DNA of 34,879 nt. Source: Anaerolineae bacterium. GTDB lineage: Bacteria > Chloroflexota > Anaerolineae > Aggregatilineales > Phototrophicaceae. Under the pieces are notes generated by a model. That model worked only from the letters and a program-made list of their open reading frames with translations. It was not told the origin of the DNA and made no database searches. Positions 8,580 through 16,323 of this stretch are shown here, piece by piece (the first letter of the stretch is position 1; each line of letters begins with the position of its first letter). A program made the translations under genes and the position numbers. The stretch lies in contig JAJEBK010000026.1 in NCBI GenBank assembly GCA_022823945.1, forward strand, positions 1 to 34,879, written 5' to 3'.

Positions 8580-9701
8580 CTACAGCAGCCCGCGCGTAAC
8601 CTCGATCATAAGACCGACTTCGTCATCGCTCAGCTCGGGCGTTACCGGCAGGTTGACGATTTCTTCCGCCAGCCTGTCGGTTACAGGCAGAGGCGCGCGC
8701 GTTGAGAATGCCTCCGCATAGACACTGTAGCGGTGTACGGGCGGCGCATAGTGGATGACCGACTCGATGCCAGCCGCTCGCAAGCCCAGATGCACTTTCT
8801 CTTGCTGAGGCACGCGTATGCAGTAAGAGCGGAAGGTGGGTATGGATTCGCTGCGGAAGCGCGGTGTCTGCGCAGCCGTGCCCGCCAGCCCCGCTTCCAG
8901 CGCTGCCACAATCTGCCTGCGCCGCGCCGTCCAGGCTTCCAGATGCGGCAGCTTCACCAGCAGCAGCGCCGCTTGCAGCGGATCGAGCGGGGCATTATAG
9001 CCCTCCGCGACATAATCTTGCCGGCCTTCCAGCGCGTCGCCCGCGCCATAGCCCGTCAGCAGCCGCAGCCTTTCTGCCAGCGTCGCATCATTTGTTACCA
9101 GCATAGCGCCATTGCCCGCGCTGCCCAGCGGTTTGTATGGCGCAAAGCTGAACATGGCGATATCGGCGAATGCGCCCACCGGCAGCCCATGATCATGCGC
9201 GCCCGTTGCCAGCGCCGCGTCTTCAATGATGCGCAGGTCGTGCCGATCGGCGATCTCTCGCAGCGCTTTGACATTGGCGGGATGCCCGTGCAGGTCGACC
9301 GGCAACAGCGCCCGCGTTCGCCCGGTGATCAGCGCTTCGACCTGCTGTGTATCCATGGTGTAGTCGTCCGCCAGCACATCGCAGAGCACCGCCCGCGCGC
9401 CGCACTGATGAATGGCACCCGTGGTGGAAATGTCCGAGTTGCCCACGCTGATGACTTCATCGCCCGCGCCCAGACCACAGGCTCGCAGCGCCAGGAACAA
9501 AGCCAGCGTGCCGGAATGCACCGCCACTGCATGCTTCGCGCCGAGGGACGCAGCAAATTCGCTTTCCAGCCGCGCGCGGACAGCATAACCAGCGCGGGAA
9601 TCGCCATAGAGCAGCGGTTCCACGGCAGCCTGGATATCTGCTCGCAGGGATTCGTGTGTCTGCCCGGCTCGTGAACGCGGCACCGCGAATGGCTGCGTCA
9701 T
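8580..9701 (-). CDS. DegT/DnrJ/EryC1/StrS-family PLP aminotransferase
   Basis: This 373-residue enzyme transfers an amino group, usually from glutamate, to a keto-sugar nucleotide. With the upstream GTG numbering, the PLP lysine is K192 in FSFAPYKPLGSAGNGAMLV and the ring-nitrogen aspartate is D163 in RIIEDAAL. The cofactor-phosphate segment HSGTLALFLAL is at 64-74. I prefer the ATG at 9701, with an AAGG just upstream, over the GTG at 9707. It is last in the operon that begins with sqdB, four bases after the 851-residue membrane protein. The expected product is an amino sugar for the same glycan, with the substrate unknown. Confidence 0.9.
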   Translation of the reverse strand: MTQPFAVPRSRAGQTHESLRADIQAAVEPLLYGDSRAGYAVRARLESEFAASLGAKHAVAVHSGTLALFLALRACGLGAGDEVISVGNSDISTTGAIHQCGARAVLCDVLADDYTMDTQQVEALITGRTRALLPVDLHGHPANVKALREIADRHDLRIIEDAALATGAHDHGLPVGAFADIAMFSFAPYKPLGSAGNGAMLVTNDATLAERLRLLTGYGAGDALEGRQDYVAEGYNAPLDPLQAALLLVKLPHLEAWTARRRQIVAALEAGLAGTAAQTPRFRSESIPTFRSYCIRVPQQEKVHLGLRAAGIESVIHYAPPVHRYSVYAEAFSTRAPLPVTDRLAEEIVNLPVTPELSDDEVGLMIEVTRGLL

Positions 9702-9710
9702 GGGCACACC

Positions 9711-12266
9711 TTACTCGTCTCCGCGGCGGATAGCCCCGCCCAGCATGGATTGGGCGCGCTCTGGTATGGGCGCATCGGCATCATAAAGCTGGCTGGGGTC
9801 GTAGTCGATATCAATGTCCCAGCCATAACGGGTGAGAGGGTCTTCCATTAGGTCGACAACCAAGTCGCGGCGCAACTCGAGGACGATAGTGTCTTGCCAG
9901 TGGTCAGTGTGCTTGTGCGGATAGAAGATGTCGCTTTTATCTCCATGCCAGCTGCAGCGGTCATAAAGGCGGCAGAAAAAGCTGTCGATTGGCGCATGAT
10001 CTTCATAGAGGGTGAGCATGGCGCTGGCGAACATCCTGTGTTTTGAAAGATTTGCTACCTGCTTGTCATTCAGTTCATCTCTTGACATAGGTGTTATCAC
10101 TACCAGATAGGCGTCTGGGTTGGGGCGCGGTACAAGCTCGACGATCTGCCGGAAGATGAGCGCTTTATTGTCGGCTCTGCGAATATACATTTCGTGCTGC
10201 GCGAAGAGCCGCGAAAGCGCCGGCAGCATCAGCAGCAGGCACAGCGCAATCAAGGCATAATCCCGCACTCGCTGGCTCTTCAGTTTAGTTGTAGCCAGCA
10301 ACAGCACGCAGAAGACAGCGATGGCTGCAGGGGCCGGTACATAAAAGTAGAGCCGCGGCATTTCGTCTTGAGAAAAACTCGGCAGCATCATCAGCACGCC
10401 GACCGCAAACGGTATGGCGCACAAACTTCCCAGCAGAATCAAGACGGTAATACGTACGCGAGGCTGCCTCTTCCCACCGCGCACGAGCATGCAGGCCATG
10501 CCTCCGATACACAAAACGCCTGCGCAACTTGGGACCAACCACTGCCAGTCGAACAGCGTCGAAAAGGCTTCTGTCCAGCCAGATACAAAGGTTCGCTCAG
10601 CCAGTCTGGGCAAGACCGCGAGCGCTGTATCAAGTAGATTTTGCCCCAGATGCGCCACGCTTTGGTCGCTCTGCGAAGCTAATAATCTCTCGTTGTAGAA
10701 AGGTCGGTCGGTAATGAAAAGCAGGAGCATATAACTGATCTTGAATGCGCTCCCGCAGATGAACAGCAGCGCCAGGTTGACGCGCCGCCAGCTGTGCTTG
10801 CCGCGCCGAATCCACAGCAAGAAAGGTAGAGCCGCCATCAGCGCCAAACCCGCTTCGTACATGCCGACATTAAGCAGCAGCGCCAGCGATGCGCCCACCA
10901 GTGCAAGTCGCGAGGGCTGCCACAAGTAGTCGAGCGCGCAAAAAACCGCCAGCAGCAGCCACATCACATTGGTATTATTTACTACAATCGGTGACGACAG
11001 TAGCAGGTCATTCACAGGGTAAAGCAAAAAAAGCCCCGCAATAAGAAAGGCGTGCAAGCTGCGGAGATTGAGTTTGCGCAGTATACCAAAGAGCAGTGCT
11101 GGCTGCATGCAAAGCACGGCAAATTGTATCAAATGAAGACTCGCGAAAGACTCGCTGTCCATTTGATATGCCAGCACTTGTGGCAGCATCAGCAGGAAGC
11201 GCATTGGCATCTCTGTATTGAACACCCGTGCCCTGCTTTCTATGCGCGTTTGTATTACCCACTCTTCCCATTCTGCCGCGCTGTCGAAGCCGAAAGGGAG
11301 ATACAGCATCAGCATAACGAATGCGAAGCACCCAGCCACCAGTACGCCCGTCCACTCCCGCCGCCTCCAAACAAGCTGCCCTTTTCGGAGTGCCAAGGGC
11401 AAATACACAAGCGCCGACGCCAGCAATGCCAAGACGCTCGCATAGTAGAAAGCAGGAAGATCCGCCAGCCCGCCAGGCAGCGACGGAATTGGCAGGGTGT
11501 ACTGGCGCATTTCGTCGTCCGCGCCGATTGCTTGTAGCATGACAGCTGTACCATCGGTGTCGCAGTGCTTTGACCGCGCCCGGCTGTTTACCAGCGAAAC
11601 CTCCTCCCCATTGAAACGCAGTGAATTCGTGCCGACCGCTGATAATTCGACCGCTACACACTCCATCGGGAAGACTCTGTCGACATGCTCCGCCCACATC
11701 GCCACCTTGACCTGCCCGTCGTCCACATCCAGGCGCGGCGGCTGCGGCTCGTTCAATCGCAAGAACACGCCAAGCACCATCAGCGTCGACAAACACACCA
11801 ACAGCCAGCGCGCGCTCAGCGCCTGTTCCAGACGATTCGTGATGAGAAAAAATGCCGCCAAGCCAAGCGAGCCGACCACGCCGACAAATCCCGCCAGATA
11901 CAGCAGCAGGTCGGGCAGGTATTCAATGCGCAGCATGAACTCGCGATACAGTCCATCCGGCGTGCGCACCTCGAACTTTGCGGCTTTGGCGTTGATGGCA
12001 GGGCAAAAAGACTTCTCGCCCCAGCCGATCTCGCCGTGCCCTTCGACATGCAGCGATTCGATGCCTTCTGTGCGCCAGTTGATGGTCACGCAATCGCCGG
12101 GAAGCAGCGCCCAGGCTCTGTCGGCGGCAAAGCGCAGGCTGGTTTCGCCATACTGCTCGCTGATGACGGGTATGGGGCTGCTTATGGCAACAATTAGGAC
12201 CAGCAGCAGAAGCAACAGCGCGAGGCTGATTGCGGTGGCGCGCGGGGTCATGCGAAAATGGCGCAT
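9711..12266 (-). CDS. Polytopic membrane protein (851 aa), possible GT-C glycosyltransferase; downstream member of tandem pair
   Basis: A first hydrophobic segment (about 12-30) is followed by an external domain with C59 and C88. Two membrane helices come next (118-142, 154-170), then a second external domain of the same pattern with C203 and C235. A bundle of about ten further helices follows, and finally a soluble C-terminal domain from about residue 700. The loop after the first helix of the bundle has a conserved acidic PFGFDS segment, then a FNTEMPMR stretch. This recalls GT-C transferases that use polyprenyl-linked sugars. I do not recognise a named family. It starts at the last A of the upstream paralogue's TAA (TAATG). 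Its first 190 and last 40 residues are almost identical to that paralogue, while the middle is diverged. Confidence 0.8.
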   Translation of the reverse strand: MRHFRMTPRATAISLALLLLLLVLIVAISSPIPVISEQYGETSLRFAADRAWALLPGDCVTINWRTEGIESLHVEGHGEIGWGEKSFCPAINAKAAKFEVRTPDGLYREFMLRIEYLPDLLLYLAGFVGVVGSLGLAAFFLITNRLEQALSARWLLVCLSTLMVLGVFLRLNEPQPPRLDVDDGQVKVAMWAEHVDRVFPMECVAVELSAVGTNSLRFNGEEVSLVNSRARSKHCDTDGTAVMLQAIGADDEMRQYTLPIPSLPGGLADLPAFYYASVLALLASALVYLPLALRKGQLVWRRREWTGVLVAGCFAFVMLMLYLPFGFDSAAEWEEWVIQTRIESRARVFNTEMPMRFLLMLPQVLAYQMDSESFASLHLIQFAVLCMQPALLFGILRKLNLRSLHAFLIAGLFLLYPVNDLLLSSPIVVNNTNVMWLLLAVFCALDYLWQPSRLALVGASLALLLNVGMYEAGLALMAALPFLLWIRRGKHSWRRVNLALLFICGSAFKISYMLLLFITDRPFYNERLLASQSDQSVAHLGQNLLDTALAVLPRLAERTFVSGWTEAFSTLFDWQWLVPSCAGVLCIGGMACMLVRGGKRQPRVRITVLILLGSLCAIPFAVGVLMMLPSFSQDEMPRLYFYVPAPAAIAVFCVLLLATTKLKSQRVRDYALIALCLLLMLPALSRLFAQHEMYIRRADNKALIFRQIVELVPRPNPDAYLVVITPMSRDELNDKQVANLSKHRMFASAMLTLYEDHAPIDSFFCRLYDRCSWHGDKSDIFYPHKHTDHWQDTIVLELRRDLVVDLMEDPLTRYGWDIDIDYDPSQLYDADAPIPERAQSMLGGAIRRGDE
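9732..9854 (-). repeat. 3'-end conserved block of tandem membrane-protein genes, copy 1
   Basis: These 123 bases align without gaps to 12323-12445 with about 5 differences by hand count. They encode the C-terminal DPL.RYGWDIDIDYDPSQLYD segment. The flanking coding sequence is far more diverged. Confidence 0.9.
11689..12258 (-). repeat. 5'-end conserved block of tandem membrane-protein genes, copy 1
   Basis: These 570 bases align without any gap to 14286-14855, with about 25 differences by hand count. The block includes the translation start region, the first external domain and three membrane helices. The similarity drops sharply downstream of the block, where amino-acid homology remains but DNA identity is largely lost. 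Confidence 0.92.
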
Positions 12267-14866
12267 TACTTGGTTTCTCTCCGGCTATTTGGGTGGGCCG
12301 AGGTGGTTGACCGCCGACGAAGAGCCCCGCCCAGCATGGAATGGGCGCGCTCTGGAATGGGCGCATCGGCATCATAAAGCTGGCTGGGGTCGTAGTCGAT
12401 ATCAATGTCCCAGCCATAACGGGCGAGAGGGTCTTCCACCAGGTCAACCGAGAAATCGGGGAGCAACTCCAAAATGACTGTATCGCCAAGGCTGTCAAAT
12501 GGCTCGTCTGGGTCGAGAAGAATGGCATCGCCAGTTTGGGCAACACAGTAGTCATCTCCGACGCAAATGAAGGTTGCAGCCGGCGCATAGGATTCATAAA
12601 CAAGGCGCAGGGCGCTGCTGAAAACTGTGCCAGCGGCGAGCTCGCCAATTGACTGCTGATTCAACGTCTGCAAGCTGCGGTTGGTCATCAGGACAAGCTG
12701 CGTGCCGGGCTTGGGACGCGGTATAGTCTCAACGATCTGGTGCAGGATGTTCGCTTTCTTCCATGCGCTGCGAGTCCAGTGGTCGCGCTGGACAAAGAGC
12801 CGCGAAAGCGCCGGCAGCATCAGCAGCAGACACAACACAATCAATGAGCCATTGCGCATCTTTTGGCTGGAGATTGGTCGGGTGATCAAGAGCAGCAGGC
12901 AAAAAACGGCGATCGCCCCGCCGATAGCTGTGTAAATCGCCAGCCGTCTATCGACATCAAGATTATACGCGGGCACCCACATCAGCACCCCCGCGGCCGG
13001 CGCGATCCAAAGTATGCCAGCCAGCAGCGCCAATATCGTTCCTCGGGTCGGGACAGCATTCCCGCGGATGCGCGCGATGTAGACAGCAACCACCCCAACG
13101 ACCAGCAGCGCCAAAGCCGTCGGCAACAGCCACTGGTTCATGCCTATTGATTCCAGCGCCTCCAGCCAGCCGCCAGCGAAGGTGTCGGCATAGAGCTCGC
13201 TCATGACCTTGCCGAAGGTGTGCAGCGGGTTTTGTCCGACCAGCCGAGAGCCATAACCGGTGGTCGGATCAAGAAATTCGTCTTGGTAAAATGCCCGGTC
13301 GGTTGTGTAATTCAGAATGGTATGTCCGACTTTTAGGGCTGATGCGCCGAAAAAGACCAGCATCAGATTGAACTTGCGCCACTTGATCCCGCCGCGCCAC
13401 AACCACAAGTAGCAGGGCAGGGCGATAATCAGCGCCAAACCGGCTTCATAGGACTCGACATTGAGCAGCAGCGCCAGCATCGTGCCCGCCAGAGCCAAGC
13501 GCCGCGGTCGCTCCAGATAATCCAGCGCGAACCAGCTCGCCAGCAGCAGCGTCAGGACACTGGTTACCGTGGTCAGGTTTCGCAGCGAAGTTACCGAATC
13601 GTTGACAGGATAGGCAAAGAAAAGCACAGCAACGAGAAATGCGTACAGCGGGCGCGCGCCCAGCTTGCGGATGATGCCATATAGCAGCGACATGCTCAGC
13701 GTAAAAACGGCGAATTGAACGAGGTGGAAGCCAACGAATGAATCGCTGTCGATGGCAAGAGCCAGGGCGCTGGGCAAGCGAATCAATGGTCGGATGCGAT
13801 ACTCCGAGCTGAAAGCCGTCATCCCGCTCTCGGCATAATGGGTCAACTCCCATCGTTCGCGCTGAGGTGGACTGTCGAAGCCAAAAGGCGCAAACAGCAT
13901 CAAGACAAGCCAGGCAAATGCGAGCAGCGGCAGAAAGTCTGTCCAGTTGCGCTGCCGCCAGCCAGCCAGCGCCTTTTGCATTGCGATCGGCAGCCCCACA
14001 GCCGCCAGCGCCAGCCAACTCAATAAGCCCAGCAAGACATAGGGCGCCTGCACGGCCTTCGCAACCATCTGCCAAGGCACAAAAAATTTCAGCCGATATT
14101 GGCGCGCTACGCCATCGGTTCCGACCGCTTCCAACAGCGCAGTCGAGCCTTCGCGGTCGCAATGACGGACCTGCGTCAGACTTCCTGTTTGGGAGAAAAC
14201 CTTTCCATTTATCTTCAATGCCTGCGCGCCAGTTGCCGACACATGAATATTCGAGCACTCATGCGGAAAGACCAGGCTCGCCTTTTCCGCCCACATCGCC
14301 ACCTTGACCTGCCCGTCGTCCACATCCAGGCGCGGCGGCTGCGGCTCGTTCAATCGCAAGGACACGCCAATCACCACCAGCGTCGACAAACACAGCAACA
14401 GCCAGCGCGGATTCAGCGCCTGCTCCAGACGATTCGTGATGAGAAAAAATGCCGCCAAGCCAAGCGAGCCGACCACGCCGACAAATCCCGCCAGATACAG
14501 CAGCAGATCGGGCAGGTATTCAATGCGCAGCATGAACTCGCGATACAGCCCATCCGGCGTGCGCACCGCGAACTTTGCGGCTTTGGCGTTGATTGCAGGG
14601 CAAAAGGGCTTCTCGCCCCAGCCAATCTCGCCATGTCCTTCGACATGCAGCGATTCGATGCCTTCTGTGCGCCAATTGATGGTCACGCAATCGCCGGGAA
14701 GCAGCGCCCAGGCACGGTCAGAGGCAAAGCGCAGGCTGGTTTCGCCATACTGCTCGCTGATGACGGGTATGGGGCTGCTGACGGCAACGATTAGGACCAG
14801 CAGCAGAAGCAACAGCGCGAGGCTGATTGCGGTGGCGCGCGGGGTCATGCGAAAAGGGAGCATCAA
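12266..14866 (-). CDS. Polytopic membrane protein (866 aa), possible GT-C glycosyltransferase; upstream member of tandem pair
   Basis: The layout matches its 851-residue neighbour: N-terminal helix, Cys-paired external domain, two helices, second Cys-paired external domain, a multi-helix bundle and a soluble C-terminal domain. The acidic loop reads PFGFDSPPQRERW, followed by FSSEYRIRP. The pattern C..I.W...G...L...G, then about 28 residues later a second Cys and a DG.YR-like end, occurs twice, so the external domain is itself duplicated. It starts six bases after the sqdB stop. The start MMLPFR or the shared internal MTPRATAIS could both serve. The neighbours point to transfer of a sulfonated or amino sugar outside the membrane; this is inferred. 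Confidence 0.8.
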   Translation of the reverse strand: MMLPFRMTPRATAISLALLLLLLVLIVAVSSPIPVISEQYGETSLRFASDRAWALLPGDCVTINWRTEGIESLHVEGHGEIGWGEKPFCPAINAKAAKFAVRTPDGLYREFMLRIEYLPDLLLYLAGFVGVVGSLGLAAFFLITNRLEQALNPRWLLLCLSTLVVIGVSLRLNEPQPPRLDVDDGQVKVAMWAEKASLVFPHECSNIHVSATGAQALKINGKVFSQTGSLTQVRHCDREGSTALLEAVGTDGVARQYRLKFFVPWQMVAKAVQAPYVLLGLLSWLALAAVGLPIAMQKALAGWRQRNWTDFLPLLAFAWLVLMLFAPFGFDSPPQRERWELTHYAESGMTAFSSEYRIRPLIRLPSALALAIDSDSFVGFHLVQFAVFTLSMSLLYGIIRKLGARPLYAFLVAVLFFAYPVNDSVTSLRNLTTVTSVLTLLLASWFALDYLERPRRLALAGTMLALLLNVESYEAGLALIIALPCYLWLWRGGIKWRKFNLMLVFFGASALKVGHTILNYTTDRAFYQDEFLDPTTGYGSRLVGQNPLHTFGKVMSELYADTFAGGWLEALESIGMNQWLLPTALALLVVGVVAVYIARIRGNAVPTRGTILALLAGILWIAPAAGVLMWVPAYNLDVDRRLAIYTAIGGAIAVFCLLLLITRPISSQKMRNGSLIVLCLLLMLPALSRLFVQRDHWTRSAWKKANILHQIVETIPRPKPGTQLVLMTNRSLQTLNQQSIGELAAGTVFSSALRLVYESYAPAATFICVGDDYCVAQTGDAILLDPDEPFDSLGDTVILELLPDFSVDLVEDPLARYGWDIDIDYDPSQLYDADAPIPERAHSMLGGALRRRSTTSAHPNSRRETK
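12323..12445 (-). repeat. 3'-end conserved block, copy 2
   Basis: Partner of 9732-9854, lying in the 3' end of the 866-residue gene. It is ungapped and nearly identical. Confidence 0.9.
14286..14855 (-). repeat. 5'-end conserved block, copy 2
   Basis: Partner of 11689-12258, in the 5' end of the 866-residue gene. The constant offset of 2597 bases throughout shows that there are no insertions or deletions between the copies. Confidence 0.92.
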
Positions 14867-14872
14867 TATCGC

Positions 14873-16195
14873 TTAGCTTTCCCCTGAAATGTCGGGGGCA
14901 AACCCCTCCCCCAGCCCCTCCCCGTCGGGACGGAGAGGGTAGCCAGTGCTTGCTTCCCCCTGACTCGTCGGGGGGACCGAGGGGGGTTGCGCTTCCCTCC
15001 GACTCGTCTGGGGACCGAGGGGAGTCGAGCGCCGGCGCTCGCCATCCCAGCGGATATCGGGAATCAGCGCATCGGCATGCGTTTCTATGCGCTCGCGGTG
15101 CGCTTGCAGGTCCAGCAACATCGCCCGCACGACAGCGCCCATATCCCGCGTCGGCTGATAGCCCAGCCTCAGCAGATGTTCGCGGTCGGGCTGATAATAA
15201 TGTTCTTCTTGCTCGGTGCGCGGGTTGTCATAGCGTTTGATAGGCGCGCGCAAGCCGATCTCGTTCGCTACCGACTGTACCAACTGCGCCAATTCTTCGA
15301 TCGTATACGCATTTTCAAACTGGTTGAAGACGCGGTATTCGCCCGGCTCGGGTGGATTTTCCAGCGCCAGCCGCAGGCAGGTGACCGAGTCGATCAAAGG
15401 CAAGAAGCCGCGTTTTTGCCTGCCCAGCCCAAAGACCGTCAGCGGATGCCCGATGACAGCCTGGCAGCAGAAGCGGTTGATGGCAGTGCCAAAGCATTGG
15501 TCAAAGTCGAGGCGGGTGCGCAGGCGCGGGTCGGCGTCCATCTCGGGCAGTTGCGCCCCAAAGACAACGCCCTGCATGATATCGGTGGCGCGAATGCCCC
15601 AGATCTTGGCGGCGAAGTGGGTATTGTGCGAGTCGTGCACCTTGCTCTGGTGATACCAACTGCCAGCCTGACGCGGGAAGGGCAGCCGGTCCTTGCGCCC
15701 ACGGAACTCGACTTCGAAGAAACCTTCGGGGATATCCAGCCCGGGCGTGCCATATTCGCCCATGGTGCCCAGCTTGACCAGATGAGCGTCTGGCGCGACC
15801 TCTTTGATCGCCCACAGCAGGTTCAGGTTGTTGACGACATTGTTGCGCTGCGTCCAGACACAATGCGCCTGATCCATCATGGAATAGGGCGCGGATGGCA
15901 TCTGCCCCAGATGCACGACCGTCTCGGGCTGGAACTCGGCGAAGAAATCACGCACAAAGGCATAGTCGGTGAGATCGCCAATGCGGAAGTCCAGCGAGTC
16001 GCCAAATCGATCTTGCCAGGCGCGCAGGCGGTCTGCGTAGCTGGCGATGGGCAAGGCGCTGATGCCGCCGACTTCTGCCACCCAGTCGCGCCGCAGCAGC
16101 AAATCGGCGCCGGCGACCTCGTGCCCGCGCGCGCGCAGATGCAAAGCCAGGGGGAAACCCAGATAGCCATCGATGCCGGCGATGAAGACTCGCAT
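14873..16195 (-). CDS. sqdB: UDP-sulfoquinovose synthase (SqdB/SQD1/Agl3 family)
   Basis: This enzyme converts UDP-glucose plus sulfite to UDP-sulfoquinovose, the sulfonated sugar donor for sulfolipid SQDG or, in some archaea, for protein glycans. The match to plant SQD1 is long and close: RSAPYSM-like QMPSAPYSMMDQ, HLVKLGTMGEYGTPGLDI, SWYHQSKVHDSHN, WGIRATD.MQGVV, GTAINRFC.QAVIGHPLTVF, FNQFEN, and NPR.E.EEHYY. The catalytic residues are present: T144, Y181 and K185. The family ends near residue 394 (IRW). Here about 45 further residues (QPPSVPPTSQGEAS and onward) are encoded by intergenic-type repeats. GGGAG precedes the ATG by 7 bases. It heads the operon with the two large membrane proteins. 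Confidence 0.95.
   Translation of the reverse strand: MRVFIAGIDGYLGFPLALHLRARGHEVAGADLLLRRDWVAEVGGISALPIASYADRLRAWQDRFGDSLDFRIGDLTDYAFVRDFFAEFQPETVVHLGQMPSAPYSMMDQAHCVWTQRNNVVNNLNLLWAIKEVAPDAHLVKLGTMGEYGTPGLDIPEGFFEVEFRGRKDRLPFPRQAGSWYHQSKVHDSHNTHFAAKIWGIRATDIMQGVVFGAQLPEMDADPRLRTRLDFDQCFGTAINRFCCQAVIGHPLTVFGLGRQKRGFLPLIDSVTCLRLALENPPEPGEYRVFNQFENAYTIEELAQLVQSVANEIGLRAPIKRYDNPRTEQEEHYYQPDREHLLRLGYQPTRDMGAVVRAMLLDLQAHRERIETHADALIPDIRWDGERRRSTPLGPQTSRREAQPPSVPPTSQGEASTGYPLRPDGEGLGEGFAPDISGES
14890..15031 (-). repeat. Three GC-rich palindromic repeat units inside the sqdB 3' end
   Basis: The units at 14953-14990 (CTTCCCCCTGACTCGTCGGG then GGGACCGAGGGGGG) and 14992-15025 are tandem, same-orientation copies of the 38-bp family. 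At 14890-14940 lies a third C/G-run hairpin of a related type. They are translated, in frame, as the C-terminal extension of the sqdB product. Confidence 0.85.
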
Positions 16196-16233
16196 ATGCC
16201 GCTCCCGCGCTGCGTCTGTTTCGAGGCTATGTT

Positions 16234-16257
16234 ACCGATTCCACCCAGATACTGTAA
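16234..16257 (-). promoter_or_regulatory. Possible promoter of the sqdB operon
   Basis: On the minus strand TTACAG and TAACAT are separated by 17 bases, about 40 bases before the sqdB ATG. Both boxes are imperfect. The position in the divergent gap is right for the operon promoter. Confidence 0.35.
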
Positions 16258-16285
16258 GGTTTGTTTGAAAAGGGCGAATCACGGC

Positions 16286-16291
16286 TACAAT
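16286..16291 (+). promoter_or_regulatory. -10 box of the MFS exporter gene
   Basis: TACAAT preceded by TTGAAA (16265-16270, 15-base spacer) or TTGTTT (16261-16266, 19-base spacer). Transcription would begin near 16298, 26 bases before the chosen ATG and divergent from sqdB. Confidence 0.4.
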
Positions 16292-16323
16292 TGCCGAGTC
16301 CGCCAGCATCGCGAGCTTTCCAC

